A stretch of DNA of 64,000 bases from Alishewanella metallidurans (GTDB lineage Bacteria > Pseudomonadota > Gammaproteobacteria > Enterobacterales > Alteromonadaceae). The notes under the pieces were generated by a model. That model was not told the origin of the DNA and did no database searches. It saw only the letters and a program-made list of their open reading frames with translations. Shown here one piece after another: positions 8,145 through 17,290 of this stretch. Each line of letters opens with the position of its first letter. The stretch's first letter is position 1. Location: contig NZ_JALAHQ010000001.1 in assembly GCF_036983985.1 (NCBI RefSeq), forward strand, positions 310,001-374,000, written 5' to 3'. Made by a program: the position numbers and the translations under genes.

Positions 8145-8998
8145 CATTAATTAGTATGTTGCTAGCGTTAATTATTGAACGTTTGGCAGTACGCAGCGAC
8201 GCATGGCAAGCCAGTGGTTATTGCCGCTCTTATGTGCGTTTTACGGCAAATTCAGGTTTAGCTAAATTAGCGCACCATCGTTTGGGGCAGTATATTTGGT
8301 TATTACTACCGGGCGCCGTAGTCGCGTTGCCGTTATATCTGGCTGGCAGCCATTTATTGTATTTAGTGGTAAACACACTAGTGCTGTTAGTCGGCATTGG
8401 TTGTTGGCATTATCGTCAGTTATATAAGCAATATTTAAATGCGATGGACCGCGGCGATGAAGAAGCCGGTTTTATTGCTATGCAGCAAATTCGCACTGAT
8501 ATGGGCAGTAACCGCGAGCAAAGTAGCTATGGCCAAATATTGGTATGGTTAAATTTCCGCTATTACGCTGCAGTGGTGTTTTGGTTTTTAATCTTAGGTG
8601 TGTTTGGCGTTATTACCTATGTGCTGGTGCGTCATTTACAAGAAGCGGTAGCTGAAGATGACACCGCAGCGTACGCCGCTTGCCTGCGTACTGAGCACAA
8701 TGCCGTACCTTGTATTGCGCACTGGGCTAATTGGTTTCCTACTCGGTTATTTGCCTTAGGCTTTGCTTTGGTGGGTAATTTTTCTCGTGCTTCGGCAAGC
8801 TTGCTGGGTTACTTTTTAGATTTTACTGCCGACAACGAAGAAGTATTGGCTGAAGTGGCAATGGCCGCCGAGCCTATACCCGCGGAAAGCTTAAATACAT
8901 TAGAAGATAGCAGCACTATGTTGCAGCTGGCAAAACGTAATATGCTGTTCTTTTTAGCTTTTGCGGCAATTCTTACCTTAACAGGGTGGTTAGGGTAA
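8141..8998 (+). CDS. ampE: AmpE, regulatory-signalling inner-membrane protein
   Basis: Polytopic membrane protein of the CobD/AmpE family, usually the partner of AmpD. The ATG at 8141 overlaps the ampD stop as ATGA, giving MTLISMLLALIIERLAVR and 285 residues, close to the E. coli AmpE length. A longer frame starting inside ampD (8102) is less likely. Predicted helices lie near the N-terminus, around 60-90, 145-165, and at the extreme C-terminus. Family features include LNFRYYAAVVFWF and RLFALGFALVGNF. Its biochemical activity is not established. Confidence 0.93.
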   Translation: MTLISMLLALIIERLAVRSDAWQASGYCRSYVRFTANSGLAKLAHHRLGQYIWLLLPGAVVALPLYLAGSHLLYLVVNTLVLLVGIGCWHYRQLYKQYLNAMDRGDEEAGFIAMQQIRTDMGSNREQSSYGQILVWLNFRYYAAVVFWFLILGVFGVITYVLVRHLQEAVAEDDTAAYAACLRTEHNAVPCIAHWANWFPTRLFALGFALVGNFSRASASLLGYFLDFTADNEEVLAEVAMAAEPIPAESLNTLEDSSTMLQLAKRNMLFFLAFAAILTLTGWLG

Positions 8999-9036
8999 AC
9001 TAGTATAGTAGTTTTTTCGAACTTGCTTAGTCACGC

Positions 9037-9195
9037 TAACACAGAAGGCGTTGCAACCGACATCGAAGCTCGGAACATCGGCTACAATAGCCACTTTGCT
9101 TGCCACAGTGGCGTTTCGGGCGTCCTGCCCTCAACCATGCGGGCAGCTGCGCTTACGCAATTCGCTCCAAGCGAATTACTTGCCCGCCTTCGCTA
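9037..9195 (-). repeat. Diverged inverted copy of the 168-bp element
   Basis: On the opposite strand this stretch follows the order of the 9265-9432 and 27607-27774 elements: GGGCAGGACGCCCGAAA matches GGGCAGGATGCCCGAAG, and an AATTCGC-TCCAA-GCGAATT hairpin (9159-9177) takes the place of the conserved hairpin. A tail-like piece, CACAGAAGGCGTTGCAACC at 9040-9058, also resembles the 3' end of the forward copy. Identity is visibly low, so the boundaries are approximate. Confidence 0.45.
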
Positions 9196-9264
9196 TCGCG
9201 AAATTATCTGTGGCCGCGACGTGACTATTCTAGCCTTTGTAAGCATTATTTCATCGCGATGAAT

Positions 9265-9432
9265 TAGATAGAGGTTGGAACCCTTCAGCGCGCAGCGACA
9301 GAGTGTCTGAGCCCTGCCGAAGGCGGGGGACAAATTCGTCGGGAACGAATTTGAACAGCTCCGCTGGCCTCCGGCGTTGGGCAGGACAGCCCAACGTAGT
9401 TCTGGTGCGAGCACAGAAGACGTTGTAACCGA
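9265..9432 (+). repeat. 168-bp palindromic repeat element, copy A
   Basis: Non-coding element shared with 27607-27774: same length, same order of blocks. Shared blocks are GAGCCCTGCCG, the hairpin CAAATTCGT-CGGGA-ACGAATTTG (9331-9353), GAACAGCT, GGGCAGGA, and GTTGTAACCG at the end. It looks like a dispersed RUP/MITE- or REP-type repeat. It sits just upstream of the pdhR operators. Confidence 0.75.
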
Positions 9433-9479
9433 TGAGTGAACGGCAATTTTTGATTATAAATAGATTAATCATCATGGTC

Positions 9480-9490
9480 TGGTCAGACCA
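9480..9490. promoter_or_regulatory. Candidate PdhR operator 1
   Basis: TGGTCAGACCA carries the GGT-N3-ACC core of PdhR/FadR-family operators and continues into AATT on the right. It is about 200 bp upstream of the pdhR start and weaker than the second site. An overlapping TGGTCT just upstream may extend it. Confidence 0.5.
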
Positions 9491-9625
9491 ATTTTAATGT
9501 TATCTACCACCTTGTCATTATCCTGAGCCATTACTCTAACAATATTCCGCTTTTGCTTTCGCCAATATTCTCTGCTTTATTTACTTACTAAGCAGAAACT
9601 GCTACCTTATCGCCACTTAAATATT

Positions 9626-9640
9626 ATTGGTAAGACCAAT
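9626..9640. promoter_or_regulatory. Candidate PdhR operator 2 (perfect palindrome)
   Basis: ATTGGTAAGACCAAT has perfect 6-bp arms around a 3-bp spacer and matches the known PdhR consensus ATTGGTNNNACCAAT. It lies 46 bp upstream of the pdhR ATG, so PdhR probably represses its own gene and the downstream aceEF-lpd genes until pyruvate accumulates. Confidence 0.85.
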
Positions 9641-9686
9641 TTACATTGGCAGTTTAAGCCCTACTACAGGAAACGCCTAAAGCAGC

Positions 9687-10445
9687 ATGGCAGATTTGAA
9701 AATTAAACCAGCAAAACTCTCTGATCGCATAGTCGAGCAACTAGAAAATATGTTGCTTGAAGGGAGCTTTACGCCTGGACAAAAACTGCCGCCAGAACGT
9801 GATCTTGCCGAGATGTTTGCGGTGTCGCGGCCATCACTGCGCGAGGCAATTCAAAAGCTGGAAGCTAAAGGCTTAATTACGCGACGCCAAGGTGGCGGTA
9901 CTTATGTTTGCGATAATTTGGCAGTTGGCCTTACTGATCCGTTGTTTGAGCTAATTGCTCGGCATCCTGAATCGCAATTTGATTTACTAGAGTTTCGTCA
10001 TGCGTTAGAAGGCATTTGTGCCTACTACGCGGCACTGCGTGGTACAGAGGCAGATTTTGCGCAAATTACCGCGCAGTACAACGCCATTTGCCAAGCGCAA
10101 CAGTTAAATGATTTAGAAGCCCAAGCCAAAGCCGTGGGCGGTTTTTACTTAACAGTGGCCGAAGCGTCGCACAACGTGGTGTTGTTGCACCTAGTGCGCG
10201 GTTTAATGCCGCTGGTAGAGCAGAATATTCAATTAAATTTGGAAACGCTGCAGCAAAAAGAAGGCATTGTCAGCCAGCTGAATTCGCATCGGCAACGGTT
10301 GATGCAGGCGGTCATTAATGGTGAGCCCGAGCAGGCACGCCAAGCTAGCAATGGTCATCTGGCCTATATAGAAGAAGCACTGTTGGAAGTAGGCAAAGAA
10401 CGTTCACGTATTGAACGAGCGTTGCGTCGCACCCAACAGGGATAA
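9687..10445 (+). CDS. pdhR: Pyruvate dehydrogenase complex repressor PdhR
   Basis: GntR/FadR-family repressor of the pyruvate dehydrogenase operon, released by pyruvate. Residues about 8-75 form the winged HTH (SDRIVEQLENMLLEGSFTPG, LPPERDLAEMFAVSRPSLRE, GLITRRQGGGTYV). Residues about 90-235 form the all-helical FCD ligand domain (FDLLEFRHALEG, VLLHLVRGLMPL). The 252 residues are normal length. It is followed after 63 bp by aceE, and two GGTnnnACC palindromes lie upstream. Confidence 0.95.
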   Translation: MADLKIKPAKLSDRIVEQLENMLLEGSFTPGQKLPPERDLAEMFAVSRPSLREAIQKLEAKGLITRRQGGGTYVCDNLAVGLTDPLFELIARHPESQFDLLEFRHALEGICAYYAALRGTEADFAQITAQYNAICQAQQLNDLEAQAKAVGGFYLTVAEASHNVVLLHLVRGLMPLVEQNIQLNLETLQQKEGIVSQLNSHRQRLMQAVINGEPEQARQASNGHLAYIEEALLEVGKERSRIERALRRTQQG

Positions 10446-10508
10446 TCATCATTTTTAACGCGCATAGGCAGGTGTAGCACCGGCGCGCATAACCAAAGGA
10501 ACCTCGAT

Positions 10509-13175
10509 ATGTCTGAAGTCAGTAAAGTTGACATTGACGCTCTAGAAACGAAAGAGTGGCTTGAAGCGCTGGAATCAGTTGTTCGCACTGAAGGGGTAGA
10601 GCGGGCGCAGTTTCTGCTTGAAAAAGTATTAGAAGAAGCCAAGCTAGAAGGCGTAAGCATGCCTACCGGCATTACGACTAACTACATTAATACTATTCCG
10701 CCGCAGCAAGAACCGGCTTATCCGGGCGATGCTAACCTTGAACGCCGCATTCGTTCGGTGATCCGCTGGAACTCTATAATGATAGTGCTGCGCGGCTCGA
10801 AAAAAGAGCTAGATTTAGGCGGCCATATGGCGTCTTATCAATCTGCCGCCGCATTTTATGAAACCTGTTTTAACCACTTTTTCCGTGCGCCAAACGAGAA
10901 AGACGGTGGCGACCTAGTTTACTATCAAGGCCATATTTCTCCGGGTATTTATGCCCGTGCCTTTGTTGAAGGCCGCTTAACAGAAGAGCAGTTAAACAGT
11001 TTCCGCCAAGAAACGGACGGTAACGGTTTACCTAGTTACCCACATCCGAAATTAATGCCTGAATTTTGGCAGTTTCCAACAGTGTCGATGGGCTTAGGCC
11101 CAATAGCCTCTATTTACCAAGCGCGGTTTTTAAAATATTTACACGGCCGTGGTTTAAAAGATACCAGTGCACAACGCGTATACGCCTTTTTAGGTGATGG
11201 CGAGATGGACGAGCCAGAATCACGCGGCGCTATTTCCTTTGCTGCCCGTGAAAAGCTTGGCAACCTGTGTTTTTTAATTAACTGTAACTTGCAGCGCTTA
11301 GACGGCCCAGTAATGGGTAACGGTAAAATTATTCAAGAGCTAGAAGGCCTATTCCGTGGCGCTGGCTGGAACGTAATTAAAGTTGTGTGGGGCCGTGGTT
11401 GGGACAAGCTATTAGCCAAAGACACCACGGGTAAGCTGTTACAGCTAATGAACGAAACCATTGATGGTGACTATCAGCGCTATAAAGCCAACGATGGCGC
11501 CTATGTACGGAAAAACTTCTTTGGTCGTTATCCAGAAACACTGGCTTTAGTAGCCGACATGACCGATGAAGAAGTTTTTGCCTTAAAACGCGGCGGCCAC
11601 GAGCCATCAAAGCTGTATGCAGCGTTTAAAGCCGCGCAAGAATGCACCGACAAGCCAACCGTTATTTTAGCCAAAACCGTAAAAGGTTATGGCATGGGTG
11701 AAGCGGCTGAAGGTAAAAACATTGCGCACCAAGTGAAAAAAATGGACATGACGCACGTGCTGTTACTGCGTAAGCGTTTAGGCCTTGAAGATTACATTAC
11801 CGAAGAGCAAGTTGCCGACTTACCTTATATTAAGTTGCCAGAAGGTTCACCAGAGCTGAAGTACTTGCACGACCGTCGTCAAGCGTTGCATGGTTATACG
11901 CCAGTACGTTTGCCGAAATTTACTAAGCCATTAACGCTGCCAGAGTTAAGTGCATTTGATAACCTGTTAGAAGAGCAAAAACGTGATATTTCTTCTACTA
12001 TGGCATTTGTGCGGATGCTAAATATTCTGCTAAAAGACGAGCATATTGGTAAGCAAATAGTGCCTATTGTTGCCGATGAAGCGCGTACCTTTGGTATGGA
12101 AGGTTTATTCCGCCAAATTGGTATTTATAACCCAGGCGGTCAAAATTATAAGCCAGAAGATCACTCGGTAGTAAGCTATTACAAAGAAGACGTGGGCGGC
12201 CAAGTACTGCAAGAAGGTATTAACGAGCTAGGCGCCATGTCATCTTGGGTTGCCGCGGCTACCTCGTATAGCACCAGCGATTTACCGATGATCCCGTTTT
12301 ATATTTACTACTCGATGTTTGGTTTCCAGCGGGTAGGCGATATGGCGTGGTTAGCCGGTGATCAGCAAGCGCGTGGTTTCCTTTTAGGTGCTACTGCAGG
12401 GCGTACTACACTTAACGGTGAAGGCTTACAGCACGAAGATGGCCATAGCCATGTTCTCGCGAGCACTGTACCAAACTGTGTGTCGTACGATCCAACGTAT
12501 GCTTATGAATTAGCTGTAATTATTCAAGACGGTATCCGTCGGATGTATGGCGAAGCGCAAGAAAACATTTATTACTATATTACGGTAATGAACGAGAACT
12601 ACCATCACCCAGCTATGCCAAAAGGCGCGGAAGAAGGTATTCGTCGAGGTATTTATAAGCTTGAGTCGTTAAATGGCGATCGCGGTAAAGTACAGCTATT
12701 AGGTTCGGGTACCATTTTAAAAGAAGTACGCAAAGCCGCAGAGATATTAAGCAAAGATTACAACGTAGCGTCAGATGTATATTCAGTTACCTCGTTTAAC
12801 GAATTAGCGCGTGACGGCCAAGATGTCGACCGTTTTAACATGCTGCACCCAGATGCAGAAGCGAAAACGCCTTACATTGCGACAGTAATGAACAGTGCAC
12901 CCGCTATTGCCGCTACCGACTATATGAAAAACTATGCTGACCAAGTGCGTGCTTTTGTTCCAGCAGTATCTTACAAGGTGCTAGGCACTGATGGCTACGG
13001 TCGTTCAGATAGCCGTGCTAACTTACGTCGGCACTTTGAAGTAAACGCCAGCTACATTGTGGTTGCAGCACTGAGCGAGCTAGTTAAGCAAGGCGAGTTG
13101 AAAAAAGACGTGGTAATTGATGCGATTAAGAAATTTGGCATCGACACCAATAAAATCAACCCGCTGTACGCATAA
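10509..13175 (+). CDS. aceE: Pyruvate dehydrogenase E1 component AceE
   Basis: Homodimeric thiamine-diphosphate-dependent pyruvate decarboxylase that acetylates the lipoyl groups of AceF. The 888 residues match the gammaproteobacterial AceE type. Family blocks include PAYPGDANLERRIRSVIRWN, GHISPGIYARAF, the ThDP/Mg site GDGEMDEPESRGAISFA followed by LINCNLQRLDGPV, and GLQHEDGHSHVLASTVPNC in the second half. An AAGGAA ribosome-binding site precedes the ATG. aceF follows after 11 bp. Confidence 0.98.
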   Translation: MSEVSKVDIDALETKEWLEALESVVRTEGVERAQFLLEKVLEEAKLEGVSMPTGITTNYINTIPPQQEPAYPGDANLERRIRSVIRWNSIMIVLRGSKKELDLGGHMASYQSAAAFYETCFNHFFRAPNEKDGGDLVYYQGHISPGIYARAFVEGRLTEEQLNSFRQETDGNGLPSYPHPKLMPEFWQFPTVSMGLGPIASIYQARFLKYLHGRGLKDTSAQRVYAFLGDGEMDEPESRGAISFAAREKLGNLCFLINCNLQRLDGPVMGNGKIIQELEGLFRGAGWNVIKVVWGRGWDKLLAKDTTGKLLQLMNETIDGDYQRYKANDGAYVRKNFFGRYPETLALVADMTDEEVFALKRGGHEPSKLYAAFKAAQECTDKPTVILAKTVKGYGMGEAAEGKNIAHQVKKMDMTHVLLLRKRLGLEDYITEEQVADLPYIKLPEGSPELKYLHDRRQALHGYTPVRLPKFTKPLTLPELSAFDNLLEEQKRDISSTMAFVRMLNILLKDEHIGKQIVPIVADEARTFGMEGLFRQIGIYNPGGQNYKPEDHSVVSYYKEDVGGQVLQEGINELGAMSSWVAAATSYSTSDLPMIPFYIYYSMFGFQRVGDMAWLAGDQQARGFLLGATAGRTTLNGEGLQHEDGHSHVLASTVPNCVSYDPTYAYELAVIIQDGIRRMYGEAQENIYYYITVMNENYHHPAMPKGAEEGIRRGIYKLESLNGDRGKVQLLGSGTILKEVRKAAEILSKDYNVASDVYSVTSFNELARDGQDVDRFNMLHPDAEAKTPYIATVMNSAPAIAATDYMKNYADQVRAFVPAVSYKVLGTDGYGRSDSRANLRRHFEVNASYIVVAALSELVKQGELKKDVVIDAIKKFGIDTNKINPLYA

Positions 13176-13186
13176 GAGGATTAGCC

Positions 13187-14803
13187 ATGACCATTGAAAT
13201 TCATGTTCCGGATATTGGTGCTGACGAAGTTGAAGTGACCGAGATTCTGGTTAAGGTTGGCGACAAAGTGGTTGCCGATCAGTCACTATTAAGTGTTGAA
13301 GGTGACAAAGCCGCAATGGAACTGCCAGCAGCAGAAGCCGGTGTGGTAAAAAGTATTAATGTAAAAGTAGGCGACAAGGTGAAAACCGGTAGCCTAATGA
13401 TGACCTTTGAAGGTGAAAGTGCAGCACCCGCTACAGCGGAAAAAGCTGAAGCAAAACCGGAAACGGCAGCTGAAACTAAGCCTGTAGCCGCCGCGCAAGC
13501 GACAACGGCGTTACAACAGGTAAAAGTGCCAGATATTGGCGGTGACGCGGTTGAAGTTACTGAAATAATGGTAAAAGTGGGTGACACCGTTACTGAAGAT
13601 CAGTCACTACTTAGTGTTGAAGGCGACAAAGCGGCAATGGAATTACCGGCACCGTTTGCTGGTAAAGTAACAGAAATAAAAATTAAGATTGGCGATAAGG
13701 TTTCTACCGGCAGCCTAATTATGGTGTTTGAAACTACAGGTGGCGCAGTTGAAGCGACGGTAGAGGCTCCGGTAGCTAAAGCTGAAGTTAAAACTGAAGC
13801 CGCACCAGTTGCCGCTGCAGCTAAAGTAGACACTGCCGTTAGCGTAAGCAATGACAGCTTTGTTGCTAATAGCGCCTATGCGCATGCCTCACCAGTAGTG
13901 CGCCGCCTAGCCCGCGAGTTTGGCATTGACTTAGCCAAGGTTACAGGTTCAGCGCGTAAAGGCCGTGTAGTTAAAGAAGACGTACAACAATACGTGAAGC
14001 AGCTAGTGCAACAGGTTAGCTCAGGTGCAATAAGTTCGGGCGCTGGCAGCAGCATGGGCTTTGATCTTATTCCTTGGCCAAAAGTTGATTTTGCTAAGTT
14101 TGGCGAGGTTGAAACTAAAGCTTTATCGCGTATTCAAAAGTTATCGGGCGCTAATTTACATCGTAACTGGGTACGCATTCCACATGTTACCCAGTTTGAT
14201 GAAGCCGATATCACCGGTTTAGAAGACTTCCGCAAAGAGCAAAACGCCCTTGCCGAAAAGAAAAAACTGGGTGTTAAATACACACCGCTGGTGTTTATTA
14301 TGAAAGCGGTCGCCAAAGCACTGGAAGATTACCCCACATTTTGCAGCTCGCTGTCAGATGATGGCGCTAGCTTAATCTTGAAAAAATATGTGCATATAGG
14401 TATTGCTGTAGACACACCAAACGGCTTAGTTGTGCCAGTGGTAAAAGATGTAAACAAAAAAGGCATTATTGAGCTATCGCGCGAACTGCAAGATATTTCG
14501 GTAAAAGCGCGTGATGGCAAGCTTACCGCCAGCGATATGCAAGGTGGCTGTTTTACCATATCTAGCTTAGGCGGTATTGGCGGTACAGCGTTTACGCCTA
14601 TTGTTAACGCACCAGAAGTGGCCATATTAGGTGTGTCTAAGTCGGATATTAAGCCAAAATGGAATGGTAAAGAGTTTGAACCTAAACTTATGCTGCCGCT
14701 AAGTATGTCGTATGATCACCGGGTGATCGACGGTGCATTAGCAGCTCGCTTTACCGCAACGTTGGCAAGCTACTTGGCCGATATCCGCCAAATTATAATG
14801 TAA
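13187..14803 (+). CDS. aceF: Dihydrolipoyl acetyltransferase AceF (two lipoyl domains)
   Basis: E2 core of the pyruvate dehydrogenase complex, transferring acetyl groups to CoA. Two lipoyl domains (about 1-76 and 111-184) have the attachment motif VEGDKAAMEL with Lys41 and Lys148. Ala/Pro/Glu-rich linkers follow, then a peripheral-subunit-binding domain (about 232-268, HASPVVRRLAREFGID) and the catalytic domain to residue 538 with the SMSYDHRVIDGA motif. E. coli AceF has three lipoyl domains; two is a common alternative. The two lipoyl segments are close copies at the DNA level, so they are a recombination hotspot. Confidence 0.97.
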   Translation: MTIEIHVPDIGADEVEVTEILVKVGDKVVADQSLLSVEGDKAAMELPAAEAGVVKSINVKVGDKVKTGSLMMTFEGESAAPATAEKAEAKPETAAETKPVAAAQATTALQQVKVPDIGGDAVEVTEIMVKVGDTVTEDQSLLSVEGDKAAMELPAPFAGKVTEIKIKIGDKVSTGSLIMVFETTGGAVEATVEAPVAKAEVKTEAAPVAAAAKVDTAVSVSNDSFVANSAYAHASPVVRRLAREFGIDLAKVTGSARKGRVVKEDVQQYVKQLVQQVSSGAISSGAGSSMGFDLIPWPKVDFAKFGEVETKALSRIQKLSGANLHRNWVRIPHVTQFDEADITGLEDFRKEQNALAEKKKLGVKYTPLVFIMKAVAKALEDYPTFCSSLSDDGASLILKKYVHIGIAVDTPNGLVVPVVKDVNKKGIIELSRELQDISVKARDGKLTASDMQGGCFTISSLGGIGGTAFTPIVNAPEVAILGVSKSDIKPKWNGKEFEPKLMLPLSMSYDHRVIDGALAARFTATLASYLADIRQIIM

Positions 14804-14816
14804 CTAGGCAAATTGT

Positions 14817-14841
14817 GTCCCGTACAGAAAAGTTACGGGAC
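14817..14841. other. Hairpin in the aceF-lpd gap
   Basis: GTCCCGTA (14817-14824) and TACGGGAC (14834-14841) form a perfect 8-bp stem with a 9-base loop, 13 bp after the aceF stop. No U-tract follows. It probably stabilises or processes the aceEF transcript, allowing lpd to be expressed partly on its own. Confidence 0.5.
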
Positions 14842-14943
14842 ATCGTTCAGGCAGGGTGTTAAAATTCTGCCACTTTTTTCGCCTGATGGCTGTAGCTTAA
14901 GTTAAGCCGTCAGTAAACCGACCCGATAATGAAAGGTAATAAG

Positions 14944-16356
14944 ATGAGCAACGAAATCAAAACCCAAGTTGTGGTGCTGGGCGCTGGCCCTGGCGGTTAC
15001 TCTGCAGCATTTCGCGCAGCAGATTTAGGCTTAGAAGTTACCCTAGTTGAAGCCCGCAGCACCTTAGGTGGTGTGTGCTTAAACGTAGGCTGTATTCCAT
15101 CTAAAGCGTTATTACACGTTGCTAAAGTTATTGATGACGCGCGTGATATGGCGGCACACGGTGTTACTTTTGGTGCACCGCAAATTGATTTAGACAAAAT
15201 ACGCAGCTGGAAAGACAAAGTTATTAGCCAGTTAACTACTGGTTTATCTGGCATGTCAAAAATGCGTAAAGTTAAGGTAGTTAACGGTTACGGTAAATTT
15301 ACCGGTGCTAATACCTTACAAGTAGGCGATACCACTATTACTTTCGAACACGCTATTATTGCTGCGGGTTCAGAGCCAGTATCACTGCCGTTTATTCCAA
15401 AAGATGATGACCGTGTTATCGATTCAACCGGCGCGCTGGAATTAAAAGATATTCCGGGTGAAATGCTAGTATTAGGCGGCGGTATTATCGGCCTAGAAAT
15501 GGGTACTGTTTATCGTGCGCTAGGTTCTAAAGTATCAGTAGTAGAATTTGCTGATCAGTTAGTACCAGCCGCTGACGCTGACTTAGTTAAAGCTTATACC
15601 AAATACAACAAAGCCAATTACAACATTATGTTGTCAACTAAAGTTGTCGGCGTAGAAGCGAAGAAAGACGGCTTATACGTTACTTTTGAAGGTAAAAACG
15701 CACCAGAAAAAGCCGTACGTTATGACAAAATTTTAGTTGCTGTTGGCCGTAAGCCAAATGGTAACTTAATGGACGCGGCTAAAGCCGGTGTTAACGTAGA
15801 TGAGCGTGGCTTTATTAACGTAGACAAGCAACTACGCACTAACGTGCCGCACATTTATGCCATCGGCGACGTAGTAGGCCAGCCAATGTTAGCGCACAAA
15901 GCGGTACATGAAGGCCACGTAGCTGCCGAAGTTATTGCCGGTATGAAACACTACTTCGACCCACGTTGCATTCCATCAGTTGCCTATACCGACCCAGAAA
16001 TGGCGTGGACTGGCATAACTGAAAAAGAAGCCAAAGAGCAGGGTTTAAAAATAGAAACGGCAACCTTCCCATGGGCTGCATCAGGCCGTGCTATTGCTTC
16101 TGCCCGCACAGAAGGCTTCACTAAGTTAATATTCGACAAAGAAACCCACCGTATTTTAGGTGGCGCTATTGTGGGTATTAACGCCGGTGAAATGTTAGGT
16201 GAAATTTGTTTAGCCGTTGAAATGGGTGCCGACGCAGAAGACATCGCGTTAACCATTCACGCTCACCCAACATTGAACGAGTCTATTGGTTTAGCTGCCG
16301 AAATGTACGAAGGTTCAATCACTGACTTACCAAACCCGAAAGCGAAGAAAAAGTAA
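14944..16356 (+). CDS. lpdA: Dihydrolipoyl dehydrogenase Lpd
   Basis: E3 flavoenzyme that reoxidises lipoyl groups with NAD+, shared by the pyruvate, 2-oxoglutarate and glycine systems. An FAD-binding GxGxxG (VVLGAGPGGYSAA) is followed by the redox disulfide Cys45/Cys50 in LGGVCLNVGCIPSKAL. The NAD domain has VLGGGIIGLEMG, and the C-terminal interface has HAHPTLNES with the active-site His-Glu pair. I chose the ATG at 14944 because GAAAGG lies 7-8 bp upstream; an in-frame ATG at 14929 would add five residues. The 470 residues are typical. Confidence 0.96.
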   Translation: MSNEIKTQVVVLGAGPGGYSAAFRAADLGLEVTLVEARSTLGGVCLNVGCIPSKALLHVAKVIDDARDMAAHGVTFGAPQIDLDKIRSWKDKVISQLTTGLSGMSKMRKVKVVNGYGKFTGANTLQVGDTTITFEHAIIAAGSEPVSLPFIPKDDDRVIDSTGALELKDIPGEMLVLGGGIIGLEMGTVYRALGSKVSVVEFADQLVPAADADLVKAYTKYNKANYNIMLSTKVVGVEAKKDGLYVTFEGKNAPEKAVRYDKILVAVGRKPNGNLMDAAKAGVNVDERGFINVDKQLRTNVPHIYAIGDVVGQPMLAHKAVHEGHVAAEVIAGMKHYFDPRCIPSVAYTDPEMAWTGITEKEAKEQGLKIETATFPWAASGRAIASARTEGFTKLIFDKETHRILGGAIVGINAGEMLGEICLAVEMGADAEDIALTIHAHPTLNESIGLAAEMYEGSITDLPNPKAKKK

Positions 16357-16386
16357 TTTTTTGCTAGCAATGAATAGCCAGTAACG

Positions 16387-16413
16387 AAAAAGGCCGCAAT
16401 AGCGGCTTTTTTT
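16387..16413 (+). terminator. Terminator after lpd
   Basis: AAAAAGGCCGC, loop AATA, GCGGCTTTTTTT: a GC-rich stem with a T7 tract 30 bp after the lpd stop. The A-tract on the left makes it usable from both sides, and the GDSL hydrolase gene converges on it. Confidence 0.9.
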
Positions 16414-16431
16414 ATTGGTAATAATAAATTG

Positions 16432-17160
16432 TTAATTATGGCGCTTTAGCATTGTTTGGTTAATAAACTCGGCCCATTTTTCGTAGCCAGTTAGGTTTAA
16501 GTGGATACCGTCATTAGTAAACTCGGTGTTTAGTGTGCCACTTGGTGATAACACGGCGTTTATGTCGATATAGCTGACGTTTGCCATATTGAGCTGTTGC
16601 AATTTTTGGTTAAGCTTAGCAATTTTTATATTGATATCGTGGCAACCAAATGGCGCTTTTTCTGGTGCGCAATACAGTGTCGATTGCACAATAACCTTGG
16701 CGTTGTTGTGTGTTAATTTGCTAATAATGCTTTGGTAATTCGTAAACACGTCATCAACGCTGGCCTCACGAAAAAAGTCATTAATGCCAAACATCAGCAG
16801 ATATACCGCATAGTGCTCTTTATAAACGGAGTCAATGCGCTGCAATATTAACGTTGAAGTGTCACCATTAATACCGCGATTATCTACGTCGCTTCTGTCT
16901 AACAGATCAACCCAGTCACCCCGATGTGAAATCGAATCGCCGACGATAGCTATAGTGGCATCGTGTTTTGACTGCTGATGTAAATTAACTTGCGTTTGCC
17001 ATTCGTCGTTATGTTTTTCTTGCGCTGGCGTTTCGGTTACTAATGCTAAGATTTCGCGCAGTTGCGGTTTAGGAAAAATATTGTGAGTAATGCTAAGTGC
17101 GCCCCAGGTATAACCTAATAGCAGCGTAACGATGAATAAAAACACCAGTTTTTTGCTCAT
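16432..17160 (-). CDS. SGNH/GDSL-family hydrolase with N-terminal anchor
   Basis: 242-residue esterase/lipase-like protein. An N-terminal hydrophobic segment (about 4-22) acts as a membrane anchor or signal. Block I GDS has Ser76 (IAIVGDSISHRGDW), block III is MFGINDFF, and the catalytic Asp217/His220 lie in NDGIHLNLTGYEKW. All of the catalytic pattern is present. It most resembles GDSL proteins acting on envelope glycans or lipids; the substrate is unknown. It is a single gene convergent with lpd. Confidence 0.8.
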   Translation of the reverse strand: MSKKLVFLFIVTLLLGYTWGALSITHNIFPKPQLREILALVTETPAQEKHNDEWQTQVNLHQQSKHDATIAIVGDSISHRGDWVDLLDRSDVDNRGINGDTSTLILQRIDSVYKEHYAVYLLMFGINDFFREASVDDVFTNYQSIISKLTHNNAKVIVQSTLYCAPEKAPFGCHDINIKIAKLNQKLQQLNMANVSYIDINAVLSPSGTLNTEFTNDGIHLNLTGYEKWAEFINQTMLKRHN

Positions 17161-17290
17161 GTGCTGAATACCAAATTTATGTTGGAGCTATTTTATCATT
17201 AGTAATGACGGTATTCTTAATATATTAGTTAAATTTTCGTTATGTAAATAATGACACTAGGCTAGAGTGACAAATATCGGGTGGAATAAG

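Larger units (their letters stand above)
9000..9686. other. Repeat-rich gap upstream of pdhR
   Basis: About 690 bp without a gene between ampE and pdhR. It holds a diverged inverted copy of a palindromic element (about 9037-9195), a full forward copy (9265-9432), and the pdhR control region with two GGTnnnACC-type operators (9480-9490 and 9626-9640). Short open frames here are not protein-like. Confidence 0.7.

Noticed and set aside
9193..9475. Short open frames within the repeat region upstream of pdhR
   Set aside because: They run through the palindromic element, and the reading frame is not kept in the second copy at 27.6 kb.
13279..13851. Two antisense open frames over the aceF lipoyl domains
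   Set aside because: They resemble each other only because the lipoyl segments are duplicated; Ala/Ser/Thr-rich translations are shadows.
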